Below are positions 1-8,235 of a stretch of 64,000 nt of DNA, one piece after another (the stretch's first letter is position 1; each line of letters starts with the position of its first letter). The notes below the pieces were generated by a model that saw only the letters and a program-made list of their open reading frames with translations, ran no database searches and had not been told where the DNA came from. This stretch comes from Amylibacter sp. (GTDB lineage: Bacteria > Pseudomonadota > Alphaproteobacteria > Rhodobacterales > Rhodobacteraceae): the NCBI GenBank assembly GCA_021775355.1, contig JAJFHZ010000031.1, positions 1 to 64,000 of the forward strand. Direction: 5' to 3'. The translations under genes and the position numbers were made by a program.

Positions 1-115
1 GATGGCCGAGCGCCTCATCGCCGACGATTCAGTGGCGCGGCCGGCGGCATTCCTCTTTGGTCTCACCTGGTTCTACAAGTACCGCGCCGCGAAGTTCATG
101 CCGCCAAGCGCTTGA
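1..115 (+). CDS. C-terminal end of an unidentified protein (cut by window edge)
   Basis: An open frame enters from the left edge (codons in phase with base 2) and ends at TGA 113-115, giving the last 37 residues of a protein that ends FMPPSA. The tail is rich in aromatic and basic residues (TWFYKYRAAKF). I do not recognise the family, and an internal ATG at base 2 is probably not the true start. Local base composition is GC-rich, like the CoA-transferase gene nearby. Its last 20 bases overlap the 3' end of the convergent gene at 96-404. Codon use looks genuine, but the call rests on a short open frame only. Confidence 0.4.
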   Translation, partial: MAERLIADDSVARPAAFLFGLTWFYKYRAAKFMPPSA

Positions 116-404
116 TTTGATCCAGCGGTGTTTCCTGATACGTTCCAGGCAAGTCAGTTTCCTGTAAGAGAGGTCGATACGAGGCCCCATCGCGGCCAAT
201 TTCCAGATCCCAACGTTCAGCGGTTGTCGATACACACAGAGCCACCCGATCACCCGGCGCATAGGTCATGCGCTCGCTGTAACCCCAGATTTCCAGCACA
301 GTTTTGTCCTGAGCCGGGCCAATATAATAATTGTCCAGAATATGTCGCGCCTTGGCGCGGGTGCGCGGGGTTGTGGCCGGTGCGGCCGTTTCTGAAACCT
401 TCAT
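96..404 (-). CDS. Short N,N-dimethylformamidase-like fragment protein
   Basis: 102 residues from an ATG at 404 with a weak GGAAG 13 bases upstream; a longer in-frame start at 470 would run into the CoA-transferase gene. The centre (GYSERMTYAPGDRVALCVST) resembles, from memory, the N-terminal beta-sandwich found in the large subunit of N,N-dimethylformamidase-like hydrolases, where a GY-D/E-R turn is followed by a PG-E/D-V-F-V strand. Those proteins run for several hundred further residues, whereas this one stops soon after the pattern GTYQETPLD. It is therefore either a stand-alone small domain or the stump of a truncated gene. It follows the CoA-transferase gene by about 20 bp on the same strand and is probably co-transcribed. 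No catalytic residues can be assigned. Confidence 0.5.
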   Translation of the reverse strand: MKVSETAAPATTPRTRAKARHILDNYYIGPAQDKTVLEIWGYSERMTYAPGDRVALCVSTTAERWDLEIGRDGASYRPLLQETDLPGTYQETPLDQIKRLAA

Positions 405-423
405 ACTGTGCCTACTTCCGTTA

Positions 424-2898
424 TCAAATCGGCAAATACTTCTCCGCCCAGCCTTCACCGGCGGCACCATTTTCTATCATTGCATCAATCCGATCTTCGG
501 AAAAGCCAATTTGCCCCAGCACCTTTCGCGTTTGTGCACCGTATTTCGGCATCGGCCCAGGAATGTGGATCGGGGCCTTGGCGGGGCGCACCGCGTTAGG
601 CGCTACCAGATCACACCAACGATGCATGGGGTGTTGGTCGTGGCGGACAACGCTGAAGGTGCCTCGGGTAAGGTCAACTACGCCTGCGCTTTCCAGTTGC
701 TGAACCGCGTCGCGTGTCTCATGCAATGAACCAAGTGGCATCACAGTGCTGGAACCCCCCGCGAATGTTGCCGCCCAATGTGATGCGGGTTGGGTGACAA
801 ATCGTTTGGCCAGCGCTGCCACCAAGGTGTCATCGGGTATATCGGCCAAGTCTGCCAACTCCGGTGCCGCGCGCAACGCATCACGCCGTTCTGTCGGTGC
901 AGCAAAGAACATCCAGTCATCCGCCGCGCGGTAACAATGATAGAATGGTCCCCAGCCGAGCGCCTCGCGCCCTGAGGGTTCATCGAACGGTACGCGGGTT
1001 TCGAAGTCATACATCAGTTGCGCCTGGATCATGTTTCCGGCCCCGGCAAGTGCGGCCCGGGCAATGCCACCTTTGCCGGTTTCCTCCAGCCGCAGCAGGG
1101 CCGCCCCTAATGCCGCGCAGGCACAATAACCTGTTAGCACGTCGATCGTCCCGAAATGTGCGTGCTCTTCGGGCGTATTCATGCCGCCGCCGAAACGTAC
1201 CATCACACCAGTTGCCGCCTGAGCCAGGTCGTCATAACCTAAATGATCTGATTTAGGCCCACGTGCCGGCCCGCCGAAGGCATCTAGCTGTACAAGAATC
1301 AGGCGTGGATTTATCTTGGCCAGCTTTTCTTCGGTTAACTCAAGCTCGTCGCGCTGCGCGTCCGTCCCGTTCATGGTGATGACATCAGATCTGGCGATCA
1401 GCTTCTGTAGCGCCTCTCGCCCATCCGCGCTGCGCAGATTCAACAGCACGCTTTCCTTGCCGCGATGGGCATGCAGGCCAAAGACCACAGCGTTCCACGG
1501 GTCCACTGATGGCGAGACCGGCTGCACCAGCGTCACCTCGGCGCCATACCGCGCGATGGTCGAACCTATGGTTGGTCCTGCGATCACGTTGGTCAGATCC
1601 AGCACCTTAAGCCCGTCGAGCCACCCAATTGAGTCATCACCATTGACACCTGACCGAGGGGTTTCGGCCAGAATATCAGCTAATGGTGCGCTGTCTAATT
1701 CTGGCCCAGGCTGTTTGGTCAACGCAGCCTCGTCCCCTACCAGCCATGCGACGTTCCCCATCTGCTTCATGGCACCATGTCTTGGATCGTCAACTTCGAG
1801 GATCAGGCCAGAGGCCAGTGCGTGCGGATCGCGCATCCATTCCCTGCTGGTGCGTTGTGCTGTTGCCGGAGCCTTGGCAGCCCCGAAAAGCTTTTCCCAT
1901 TCATGCGCGGGCTTTTTCAGGAAGGCTGCTTTCATGGCGTCCGAGATGCGAGCACGATCTCTTTTTCCTACCGGATAATTGCGCAAAGACCATTCATCGG
2001 GCCAGTCCACCTGATCAAGATAGGCATCGAAATCAGGCAATTCGTCGACTAGCTCTTTTAATCCCAACGTTTCTAGTACCCGGCGTGGATGGCTCACGAT
2101 ACTACCCGCCACAACGTAGAAACCCCGCCCGTCGGCACAGATGTAGGTGCGGTAGAAGGGGTCGAGGAATTCAGACAGGTCGTCGAAGCTCAAATCCATT
2201 GGCAGGCCATCGGACGCGCGGCGGTCCAACTCCACCTCGCGTGGAGATTTGTAGCGTTCGGGGTAACCCTCAATTTGTTCGCAATTATAAACCAACCCTT
2301 CGAGCAGTGCCGAGGCCAAAGGCACCTCGATGTGATCGCCGCCATTTCGATCGCGTGCGCGCAGGGCAAACTGCACCGCCATTGCACCGAAGGCCGCGCC
2401 ATAGGCAGATGCTAGCGTGAGTGGAGTGAAAGACGGATTGATCCCCATCAACTGACGGTTCAACCCCATATCGGTAAACTGGCCCGTGCGTGCTGCGATC
2501 ACGGCCTCCCATGCGGGCAGATCGGCCAGTGCCGGATCGTTAGAGGCAAAGCCCGGCAGTGACAGTGAGATGATCCGTGGATTGATCCGCCTCAGATCCT
2601 CGGGGCCAAGGCCAAGCCGCGCCATGACGCCGGGTCGGAAATTTTCGATCACCACATCTGCGCGGGCCACCAGTGTGTGGGCCGTGGCCAGCCCCTCGTC
2701 AGATTTCAGGTCAAGCGTCAGTGCGGATTTCCCGCGCGAGAGCATGTCAGTGGCAGGCTCTTTCAACCGAGGCCCGCCTGGTCTGTCAATCCGGATCACT
2801 TCCGCGCCGAGATCCGCCAGCATCATACCCACAAGCGGGCCGGCGAGATACTGACCGAAGTCAAGAATGCGAATGTGCTCAAGCGGGCGGGTGGTCAT
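424..2898 (-). CDS. Fused double-domain CaiB/BaiF-family CoA-transferase
   Basis: 824 residues from ATG 2898, preceded by AGGAG at an 8-base spacing; an in-frame ATG at 2946 lies inside the operator palindrome and is less likely. Two family III CoA-transferase domains lie in tandem: residues ~1-400 open with the LDFGQYLAGPL motif and residues ~430-824 open with LDLTNVIAGPTIG. Single-domain relatives are ~400 residues and work as interlocked dimers, so the fusion may be a covalent pseudo-dimer. These enzymes move CoA between carboxylic acids (carnitine, formyl/oxalyl, bile acid types). By eye neither half shows the catalytic Asp at the usual place: the first half reads IEVPLASAL, the second IARAALAGA. 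Base composition is clearly GC-richer than most of the window. The divergent GlxA-type gene is its likely regulator. Substrate unknown. Confidence 0.85.
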   Translation of the reverse strand: MTTRPLEHIRILDFGQYLAGPLVGMMLADLGAEVIRIDRPGGPRLKEPATDMLSRGKSALTLDLKSDEGLATAHTLVARADVVIENFRPGVMARLGLGPEDLRRINPRIISLSLPGFASNDPALADLPAWEAVIAARTGQFTDMGLNRQLMGINPSFTPLTLASAYGAAFGAMAVQFALRARDRNGGDHIEVPLASALLEGLVYNCEQIEGYPERYKSPREVELDRRASDGLPMDLSFDDLSEFLDPFYRTYICADGRGFYVVAGSIVSHPRRVLETLGLKELVDELPDFDAYLDQVDWPDEWSLRNYPVGKRDRARISDAMKAAFLKKPAHEWEKLFGAAKAPATAQRTSREWMRDPHALASGLILEVDDPRHGAMKQMGNVAWLVGDEAALTKQPGPELDSAPLADILAETPRSGVNGDDSIGWLDGLKVLDLTNVIAGPTIGSTIARYGAEVTLVQPVSPSVDPWNAVVFGLHAHRGKESVLLNLRSADGREALQKLIARSDVITMNGTDAQRDELELTEEKLAKINPRLILVQLDAFGGPARGPKSDHLGYDDLAQAATGVMVRFGGGMNTPEEHAHFGTIDVLTGYCACAALGAALLRLEETGKGGIARAALAGAGNMIQAQLMYDFETRVPFDEPSGREALGWGPFYHCYRAADDWMFFAAPTERRDALRAAPELADLADIPDDTLVAALAKRFVTQPASHWAATFAGGSSTVMPLGSLHETRDAVQQLESAGVVDLTRGTFSVVRHDQHPMHRWCDLVAPNAVRPAKAPIHIPGPMPKYGAQTRKVLGQIGFSEDRIDAMIENGAAGEGWAEKYLPI

Positions 2899-2939
2899 GG
2901 GTTTATTCTCCTGATGTTTTGGGTCGCATATGAACTGCG

Positions 2940-2956
2940 CTAGCATCCAATGCTAG
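2940..2956. promoter_or_regulatory. Perfect 17-nt palindrome, candidate operator between divergent genes
   Basis: CTAGCAT-CCA-ATGCTAG, two perfect 7-base arms around 3 bases, sits between the CoA-transferase start (2898) and the GlxA-type regulator start (3015). Placement 42 bp from one start codon and 58 bp from the other fits a shared operator. Binding by the adjacent regulator is inferred. Confidence 0.5.
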
Positions 2957-3014
2957 AGTTGCATTTACGACTGGAGCGTGCCAATCTGGTCAAAAATCAG
3001 GCCTATATTGCCAA

Positions 3015-3971
3015 ATGTCATCTCTCAAAGTCACCATACTACTATCAGAAGCCTTCTCGAATATTGTGTTTGCCTGCTTGCTCGAACCCCTGCGAGTGGT
3101 TCGTGACAATCTTAATGCTGATATCTCATGGTCAATCCTCACACATGATGATGCGCCGGTAACCAGTTCTAGCGGGATACGGGTCGAGCCGAATGCATTA
3201 CAGCGCGATGCTTGCGCGAGCGACCTGGTTTTGGTGGTGGGTGGGGATCGATTTCGCGAAAATGTTGCTAAGGGCGCGATCTGGTATAGCCTGCGAACAG
3301 CACTCCGCTCTGGCGTAATCATAGGGGCCGATACCGGTGCATGGTTGATGGCAGCCGCGGGTTTACTGGAGGAGCGCCGCGCCACAATACACTGGCACCT
3401 ACACTCGGAATTTGCCGAGTCTTTTCCGAATGTTCACACAACCAGCGAGCGTTTTGTAAGAGATGGGCGTTTCTGGACCTGCGGCACAGCCGCCACGGCG
3501 CTGGAATTACTTTTGCTATTCATAGGTGAACATTTCGGACCTGCGGTCGCGCTTGATGCCTCTGCCATGTTCGCTCACGATACCGCGCCCGAGGATAACC
3601 AAGCAGTTATCTTGCGCTCTCTCAGCGGCTCAAAGCGCGTGCAAAAACTGCTTACCCTGATGACCGATACACTTGAAAACCCCCTGTCTTTGACCGATCT
3701 TGCCAGTTCGGCCAATATGTCAGAGAGAAGCCTCTCACGTTTGTTTATGAATGAGCTTGGCGTTTCACCGGGACGCTACTATCAAACTTTGAGATTGGCG
3801 CGTGCCCGCGACTTGGCAACGCATTCAGCGTTAAGAGTGGAAGAAATTGCTTTGCGTTGCGGTTTCGCCTCGACTTCTGGTCTGCGCAAAGCATTCCTCA
3901 AAAAATATGGAACCAGTCTACGCCCGCATCACAAAGCTCGTGTCAGGCAACCGTTTTCGGCTTTGCCGTAA
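3015..3971 (+). CDS. GlxA/CdhR-like AraC-family transcriptional regulator
   Basis: 318 residues. The N-terminal ~190 residues form a DJ-1/PfpI-like glutamine-amidotransferase fold (opens VTILLSEAFSNIVFACLLEPLRV); the C-terminal ~100 residues are an AraC double helix-turn-helix (SLTDLASSANMSERSLSRLF, then RVEEIALRCGFASTSGLRKAF). This arrangement is that of GlxA-type regulators such as CdhR and GbdR, which control carnitine, glycine-betaine and similar quaternary-amine catabolism. It is divergent from the fused CoA-transferase with a perfect palindrome between them, so it probably activates that gene. By analogy the pathway may concern a carnitine-like or betaine-like acid, but the effector cannot be read from sequence. 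Confidence 0.85.
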   Translation: MSSLKVTILLSEAFSNIVFACLLEPLRVVRDNLNADISWSILTHDDAPVTSSSGIRVEPNALQRDACASDLVLVVGGDRFRENVAKGAIWYSLRTALRSGVIIGADTGAWLMAAAGLLEERRATIHWHLHSEFAESFPNVHTTSERFVRDGRFWTCGTAATALELLLLFIGEHFGPAVALDASAMFAHDTAPEDNQAVILRSLSGSKRVQKLLTLMTDTLENPLSLTDLASSANMSERSLSRLFMNELGVSPGRYYQTLRLARARDLATHSALRVEEIALRCGFASTSGLRKAFLKKYGTSLRPHHKARVRQPFSALP

Positions 3972-4510
3972 GCCGGTCAGACAGCAGAGGAGTAGCTTTA
4001 GTATGGAAAAATTTTATTGAGCTCTATCTCTCAAACGGTTGGCTATTGGAATCACCTCGTTTGACAGTCAAAACGGCGAATAGCTATTATCTGGTAACAC
4101 AACAACATGACCAGACCGTTGAATTTGCGCCCAGTATATCAAAGAGGGTGATCAGATTATAATTTAATCCCATATGGTACACCTTATCGCGCCAGCGTGA
4201 TCAGTTGCTCAGTTTTAACAAGAAAGAGCTTTATTGACATGGTTCCAAAGCTGACCCAGATTTAAGGGTAGCTAAGTCCGATTGTTGCCATTGTCACTCA
4301 AGGATTAGCTGTAGTACAACTAATGCCTGCTATGCGGAAGCCGCAGCGCAGCATCAAAGTAACAGCCAGACGTTGGTCATGATAACAAATACCTTGTCTA
4401 ACGTCAGCACCTATGGGACATAATTGGGTATTTAACATCCGGAAATCCTATCAGCTTATCTGAAAGCAACCCAGTTTGATTACAATCAATGCTTGTCATC
4501 TGATACGTCA
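3972..4510. other. 539-bp stretch with no recognisable gene
   Basis: Between the 3' ends of the GlxA-type regulator and the PHP gene. It is AT-richer than the flanks, has stops in all frames at short spacing and lacks any ORF with a ribosome binding site. A short purine/pyrimidine-mixed piece around 4330-4365 (GCGGAAGCCGCAGCGCAGCA) looks like decayed sequence. It marks the compositional boundary between the GC-rich left end and the rest of the window. Confidence 0.6.
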
Positions 4511-5461
4511 TCAGACATCAAGCCAAATCGGGTTTGACCAGGCGCGTTTACCCGCACGATCTATAATTGTCACACGAATCCATGGTGAGTTTGATAAGCG
4601 ATCCAGTGATAGCTGTCCGGTCGTCATTGTTTTGCCGTGTAGGGTTGCCATTGATGTGCCCTGACCTTGGACGATGATGGTTGCAGCGGAGGAGCAATCG
4701 ACCTCAATGCCTTCTTTCGTGAAGCGGATGTCGTTGATTTCCGGGCCTGTGCTGGAATAAAATTCACCTGCCTTTAAGGCATTAAGCAAGGCTTCCGGTT
4801 TGTTTTCTGTCGCCTTGACCATCACCCAACCGCCGAAAAAATCGGGTGTGTTGAAATGGGCGTCATCGGTGGCGATCAGGTTTAATTTTCGCCCCCTGTT
4901 TAATAGATGTTCCAGTGTGACGAAGCCCTCACCACGGTCATTGTCGACAACGCAACCGTGGTTGTAAATCTCCACCGCATGGGCGGCGGTAATGCTGCGG
5001 GCGTCTGCTTCAGACAATCCGGACCAATGCGGGTGGGCAATAGCCACAAATGCGCCTGCGTCGCGTGCACGCTGGGCAATGCTTGCGGCGGTTTCCGAGC
5101 CTTTAACCGGTCGGAAATGCGGGGCATCAGGCGGGATGAAACCCTGTGGCAGACCTACGGCTACAAGGTGCCACAAATGCTTGTTTTCCATTGTCCCCGT
5201 ATGCAATTCGGCACCTAGAATAGTCGTGAAACGGTTATTGTGAAATGTGGTTGTATCCGTAATTGGATAATCGAACAGCCCGACAAAATGATCGGTCAGG
5301 GCAATGAAATCATAACCCTCTGCCTGATAGCGGCGGCAGACTTCTTCGGGCGATAGCACCCCATCTGAGTTGGTGGAATGAGTATGCAAATTACCGCGAT
5401 GGAATTTACCGATAGTGGTAAAAAATTTGGTAGGCATATTGTAGGCTTTCAATTCGCTCAT
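4511..5461 (-). CDS. PHP-domain metal-dependent phosphoesterase
   Basis: 316 residues. PHP-family metal ligands are visible: HTH at residues 26-28, LTDH about 30 residues later, an E in GAELHTG, IAHPHW and DDAHF. PHP proteins hydrolyse phosphoesters using two or three metal ions; stand-alone members of this size include nucleotide and cyclic phosphate phosphoesterases. The last ~70 residues form an extra beta-rich domain ending RAWSNPIWLDV, as seen in PHP proteins with a C-terminal immunoglobulin-like tail. It is the last gene of the amino-acid transporter operon, 11 bp after the dipeptidase. No signal peptide, so cytoplasmic. The start is uncertain: the next Met (residue 9) has no better ribosome binding site. 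Substrate unknown. Confidence 0.8.
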   Translation of the reverse strand: MSELKAYNMPTKFFTTIGKFHRGNLHTHSTNSDGVLSPEEVCRRYQAEGYDFIALTDHFVGLFDYPITDTTTFHNNRFTTILGAELHTGTMENKHLWHLVAVGLPQGFIPPDAPHFRPVKGSETAASIAQRARDAGAFVAIAHPHWSGLSEADARSITAAHAVEIYNHGCVVDNDRGEGFVTLEHLLNRGRKLNLIATDDAHFNTPDFFGGWVMVKATENKPEALLNALKAGEFYSSTGPEINDIRFTKEGIEVDCSSAATIIVQGQGTSMATLHGKTMTTGQLSLDRLSNSPWIRVTIIDRAGKRAWSNPIWLDV

Positions 5462-5472
5462 GTGTGGTTAGG

Positions 5473-6066
5473 TTAGTCAATCGGTGCAAAAAACGCCTCA
5501 TTTTGATTAGTCACTTCCGCCCATAGGCGATCCCCGTAGGAAAAATGCCACCATTCATCAGGGTAATTTATCATGCCAACGGCGTGCATTGCTGCAACCA
5601 GCATATCGCGATTTTTACGTATTTCGGGGGAGACGGGCCAATCCGTTGGTGCGATTCCTGTAAGCCCTTTCATCGCCCCGCCGAAATCCAGTTCCGTGCG
5701 ATCCGGACGGGCCAGTTTTACGTCAACGGCCGCACCTGCCTGATGGCCGCTGCCAAGTCCGTCTGGCGGGGCAACCCAACGCGAAGCTTCGGTGTAAACT
5801 TGGGCTTTAGTCCAATCTGGATTGTTCTGAGTGATTTTGGCAACGACAGGGTGCCAAAGCTCCCATTGGCGCTCTCGGGGGCGAAAGGCGTCAAATATCA
5901 TCAGGCACAGGCCATCCGGCAACGCTTCAGAACAAGCCATAACCTTATCATGGATAACCCGCCGGATACGCCAATCGGTTGTTTCCAAAGGGTTTAGAAA
6001 CAACCGATCCGTTTCGACGAATGTTACCATATCAACGGGATTTTCGCGTTCAGTGACTTTGATCAT
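5473..6066 (-). CDS. ddpX: D-alanyl-D-alanine dipeptidase, VanX/DdpX type (peptidase M15D)
   Basis: 197 residues, the usual length for the family. The M15 zinc site is complete: H108 and D115 in SGHQAGAAVDVKL, H174 in EWWHFSY with the catalytic E171, and an arginine in FDAFRPRERQ that binds the dipeptide carboxylate. VanX-type enzymes split D-Ala-D-Ala, a product of cell-wall turnover. No signal peptide is present, so it acts in the cytoplasm. It lies 40 bp after aapP and 11 bp before the PHP gene, which suggests that the operon imports and breaks down amino acids or short peptides released from peptidoglycan. In the absence of vanHA homologues nearby, a recycling role is more likely than vancomycin resistance. 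Confidence 0.85.
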   Translation of the reverse strand: MIKVTERENPVDMVTFVETDRLFLNPLETTDWRIRRVIHDKVMACSEALPDGLCLMIFDAFRPRERQWELWHPVVAKITQNNPDWTKAQVYTEASRWVAPPDGLGSGHQAGAAVDVKLARPDRTELDFGGAMKGLTGIAPTDWPVSPEIRKNRDMLVAAMHAVGMINYPDEWWHFSYGDRLWAEVTNQNEAFFAPID

Positions 6067-6106
6067 ATTGCAAAAACCTCGGATTAAAAACTACAGGAGT
6101 TAGCGT

Positions 6107-6883
6107 TTAGAGTATTTGACTCAGGAACTTTTGTGTACGTTCATGCTCTGGATTGCCAAAGAATTCTTCGGGTTTGTTGCGCTCAACAATGTCGCCTTCA
6201 TCCATAAAAATCACCTCATCCGCGATGGTCTTGGCAAAACCCATTTCATGTGTCACCACGATCATCGTCATACCGGTCTCCGCCAAATCAACCATAGTAT
6301 CCAACACCTCTTTGATCATTTCAGGGTCGAGGGCTGATGTCGGTTCATCAAACAGCATGATTTTGGGGCTCATGCAAAGAGAGCGCGCAATCGCCACTCG
6401 TTGCTGCTGGCCTCCGGACATCTGACCGGGGTATTTATCTGCCTGTTCGGGGATCTTGACCCGCTCAAGATACATCATTGCGGTTTCAATGGCGTCTGCC
6501 TTAGCCATCTTGCGTACCCAGACCGGGCCAAGGGTCAGGTTTTCCAGAATGGTCAGGTGCGGGAACAGATTGAAATTCTGGAACACCATACCGACCTCGG
6601 TGCGGATATGATCCAGATTTTTCAGATTCTTACCCAGCTTGATACCGTCAACAATAATGTCGCCTTCTTGATGTTCCTCCAGCGCGTTGATGCAGCGGAT
6701 CAGGGTGGACTTGCCGGAACCTGATGGCCCGCAAACTACAATGCGTTCGCCTTTGTGAACAGTCAGATCGATGTCTTTCAGTACATGGAACGAGCCATAC
6801 CATTTGTTCATTTTGTTTACTTCAATCATCACTTCGCTTGAAATAGCGGAAGCTAGCTGACCCTGTATTTGTGCGTTACTCAT
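6107..6883 (-). CDS. aapP: General L-amino-acid ABC transporter ATP-binding protein AapP/BztD
   Basis: 258 residues from an ATG with AAGGAG eight bases upstream. Walker A is GPSGSGKST, the signature [13 protein letters not shown] and Walker [13 protein letters not shown], followed by the switch His in VVTHEMGFA. The polar-amino-acid family trait [11 protein letters not shown] in the Q-loop is present. It energises the AapJQM system, which in rhizobia and Rhodobacter takes up a broad range of L-amino acids (glutamate, glutamine, aspartate, branched chain). It follows aapM by 22 bp and precedes the dipeptidase. Confidence 0.93.
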   Translation of the reverse strand: MSNAQIQGQLASAISSEVMIEVNKMNKWYGSFHVLKDIDLTVHKGERIVVCGPSGSGKSTLIRCINALEEHQEGDIIVDGIKLGKNLKNLDHIRTEVGMVFQNFNLFPHLTILENLTLGPVWVRKMAKADAIETAMMYLERVKIPEQADKYPGQMSGGQQQRVAIARSLCMSPKIMLFDEPTSALDPEMIKEVLDTMVDLAETGMTMIVVTHEMGFAKTIADEVIFMDEGDIVERNKPEEFFGNPEHERTQKFLSQIL

Positions 6884-6905
6884 AGTATTTCTCCTTCAAT
6901 GCGGG

Positions 6906-8234
6906 TCAATGGTTGTTGCCAGCCGATAGTTTCACTTCAAGATGCCGGCTGTATTTGGACATTGCAAAGCAGATAATAAAGAACAGGATTGCGCCAAAGA
7001 TCAGCGGTTCTTTGTGCAGGCCAAGCCAAGGTACGTCTTTGCTGATTGAGCGTAGCATCCCCAGAATATCAAACAGACCGATGATCGACACCAGCGTGGT
7101 ATCTTTCAGCAAGCCGATGAAGCTGCCGACGATATTGGGGATCATGTGTTTTAGGGCTTGCGGCATAATGATCAGCCCCATCGTACCCCAGTAGCCAAGG
7201 CCGATGGTGTGCGCCCCTTCAAACTGACCCTTTGGAATAGCTTGCAGGCCGGCGCGCACTGTTTCGGCCATATAACAGGCGTTGAACAGCACCACGGCGA
7301 TGATCACTTGCACTAGTTTGTTGAGTACGAAACCTTCTGGCATAAACAGCGGGAACATGGTTGTGGCCATGAATAGCACGGTGATCAGCGGAACTGAGCG
7401 GAAAACTTCGATAAAGCCGGTTGAAAGCACACGCAGTACCGGCAGTTTGGAACGCCGCCCCAGTGCCAGAATGATACCACCCGGCAGGGCCGAGGCGATG
7501 CCGATGCCGGAAATTACCAGCGTCAGAAACAATCCGCCCCATTTAGTCCATGTCACGAACTCTACAGTCCAGCTTGACTGCCATAGGTATGCGGCACCAA
7601 AACCGACGGCCACAAGTGCTATCAGAAGATTGCGTTGAGTTTTATCAGCCGCATTGGTTTGCCCAAGGCTGCCGATAACAAGCCGTACAATGCTTTGCTG
7701 TTTCAGCAGGCCTGCGATAGCATTTGCCATGTTGATTGCGAATGCAACGATTGCACCTGAAATCATAACCTGCATGAACAAGCCCTTGTCGCCGCCTGAG
7801 AAGAGGTAGCCAGCTAGGAACGGGTAGAATACCACCACGCTCGCACCGACAAGGACTTTGCCTTTAGCACGCGCGATCCAAAGCGGTGCCATCCAAAAAG
7901 CCAATAAGATGCCACCAAAATTAATCCGCCAGATTTCTTCCCGCGGGTAACGACCGTAGAAAATGTTATCTAGCCAATCAATAACGCCAGCCCAGCATGC
8001 GCCTGTCAGGCTATTGCCGTAACATTCACGCCGCGTTTCAGCTACGAATGTTGCATCCGCAAAACCCCAGATGTAAACACCATTGACCGTCAGATAGATG
8101 ATATAGGTCGTGAAAACTGTCAGCACCGAATTGAAGGCCGAACTGAACAGGTTCTTCTGCAACCAGCCTAATATGGATGATTCCGATATAGGTGCGGAGC
8201 GTGCAGGCGTTTTTGTTGCTTTGACTATAGCCAT
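6906..8234 (-). CDS. aapM: General L-amino-acid ABC transporter permease AapM/BztC
   Basis: 442 residues when started at ATG 8234, one base after the TAA of aapQ and with GGAG upstream; a start at 8258 would overlap aapQ. Like other AapM/BztC proteins it is long because of several N-terminal membrane segments and a periplasmic loop before the standard His/Glu/Arg/opine permease core (GGIILALGRRSKLPVLRVLS, then the EAA loop VRAGLQAIPKGQFEGAHTIG). It forms the inner-membrane channel with AapQ. The periplasmic loop holds two Cys residues (RRECYGNS, GACWAG). Confidence 0.92.
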   Translation of the reverse strand: MAIVKATKTPARSAPISESSILGWLQKNLFSSAFNSVLTVFTTYIIYLTVNGVYIWGFADATFVAETRRECYGNSLTGACWAGVIDWLDNIFYGRYPREEIWRINFGGILLAFWMAPLWIARAKGKVLVGASVVVFYPFLAGYLFSGGDKGLFMQVMISGAIVAFAINMANAIAGLLKQQSIVRLVIGSLGQTNAADKTQRNLLIALVAVGFGAAYLWQSSWTVEFVTWTKWGGLFLTLVISGIGIASALPGGIILALGRRSKLPVLRVLSTGFIEVFRSVPLITVLFMATTMFPLFMPEGFVLNKLVQVIIAVVLFNACYMAETVRAGLQAIPKGQFEGAHTIGLGYWGTMGLIIMPQALKHMIPNIVGSFIGLLKDTTLVSIIGLFDILGMLRSISKDVPWLGLHKEPLIFGAILFFIICFAMSKYSRHLEVKLSAGNNH

Positions 8235-8235
8235 C

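Noticed and set aside
128..703. Long plus-strand open frame antisense to the CoA-transferase and DMFase-like genes
   Set aside because: Proline/arginine-rich composition typical of a shadow frame over a GC-rich gene; no ribosome binding site and no family resemblance.
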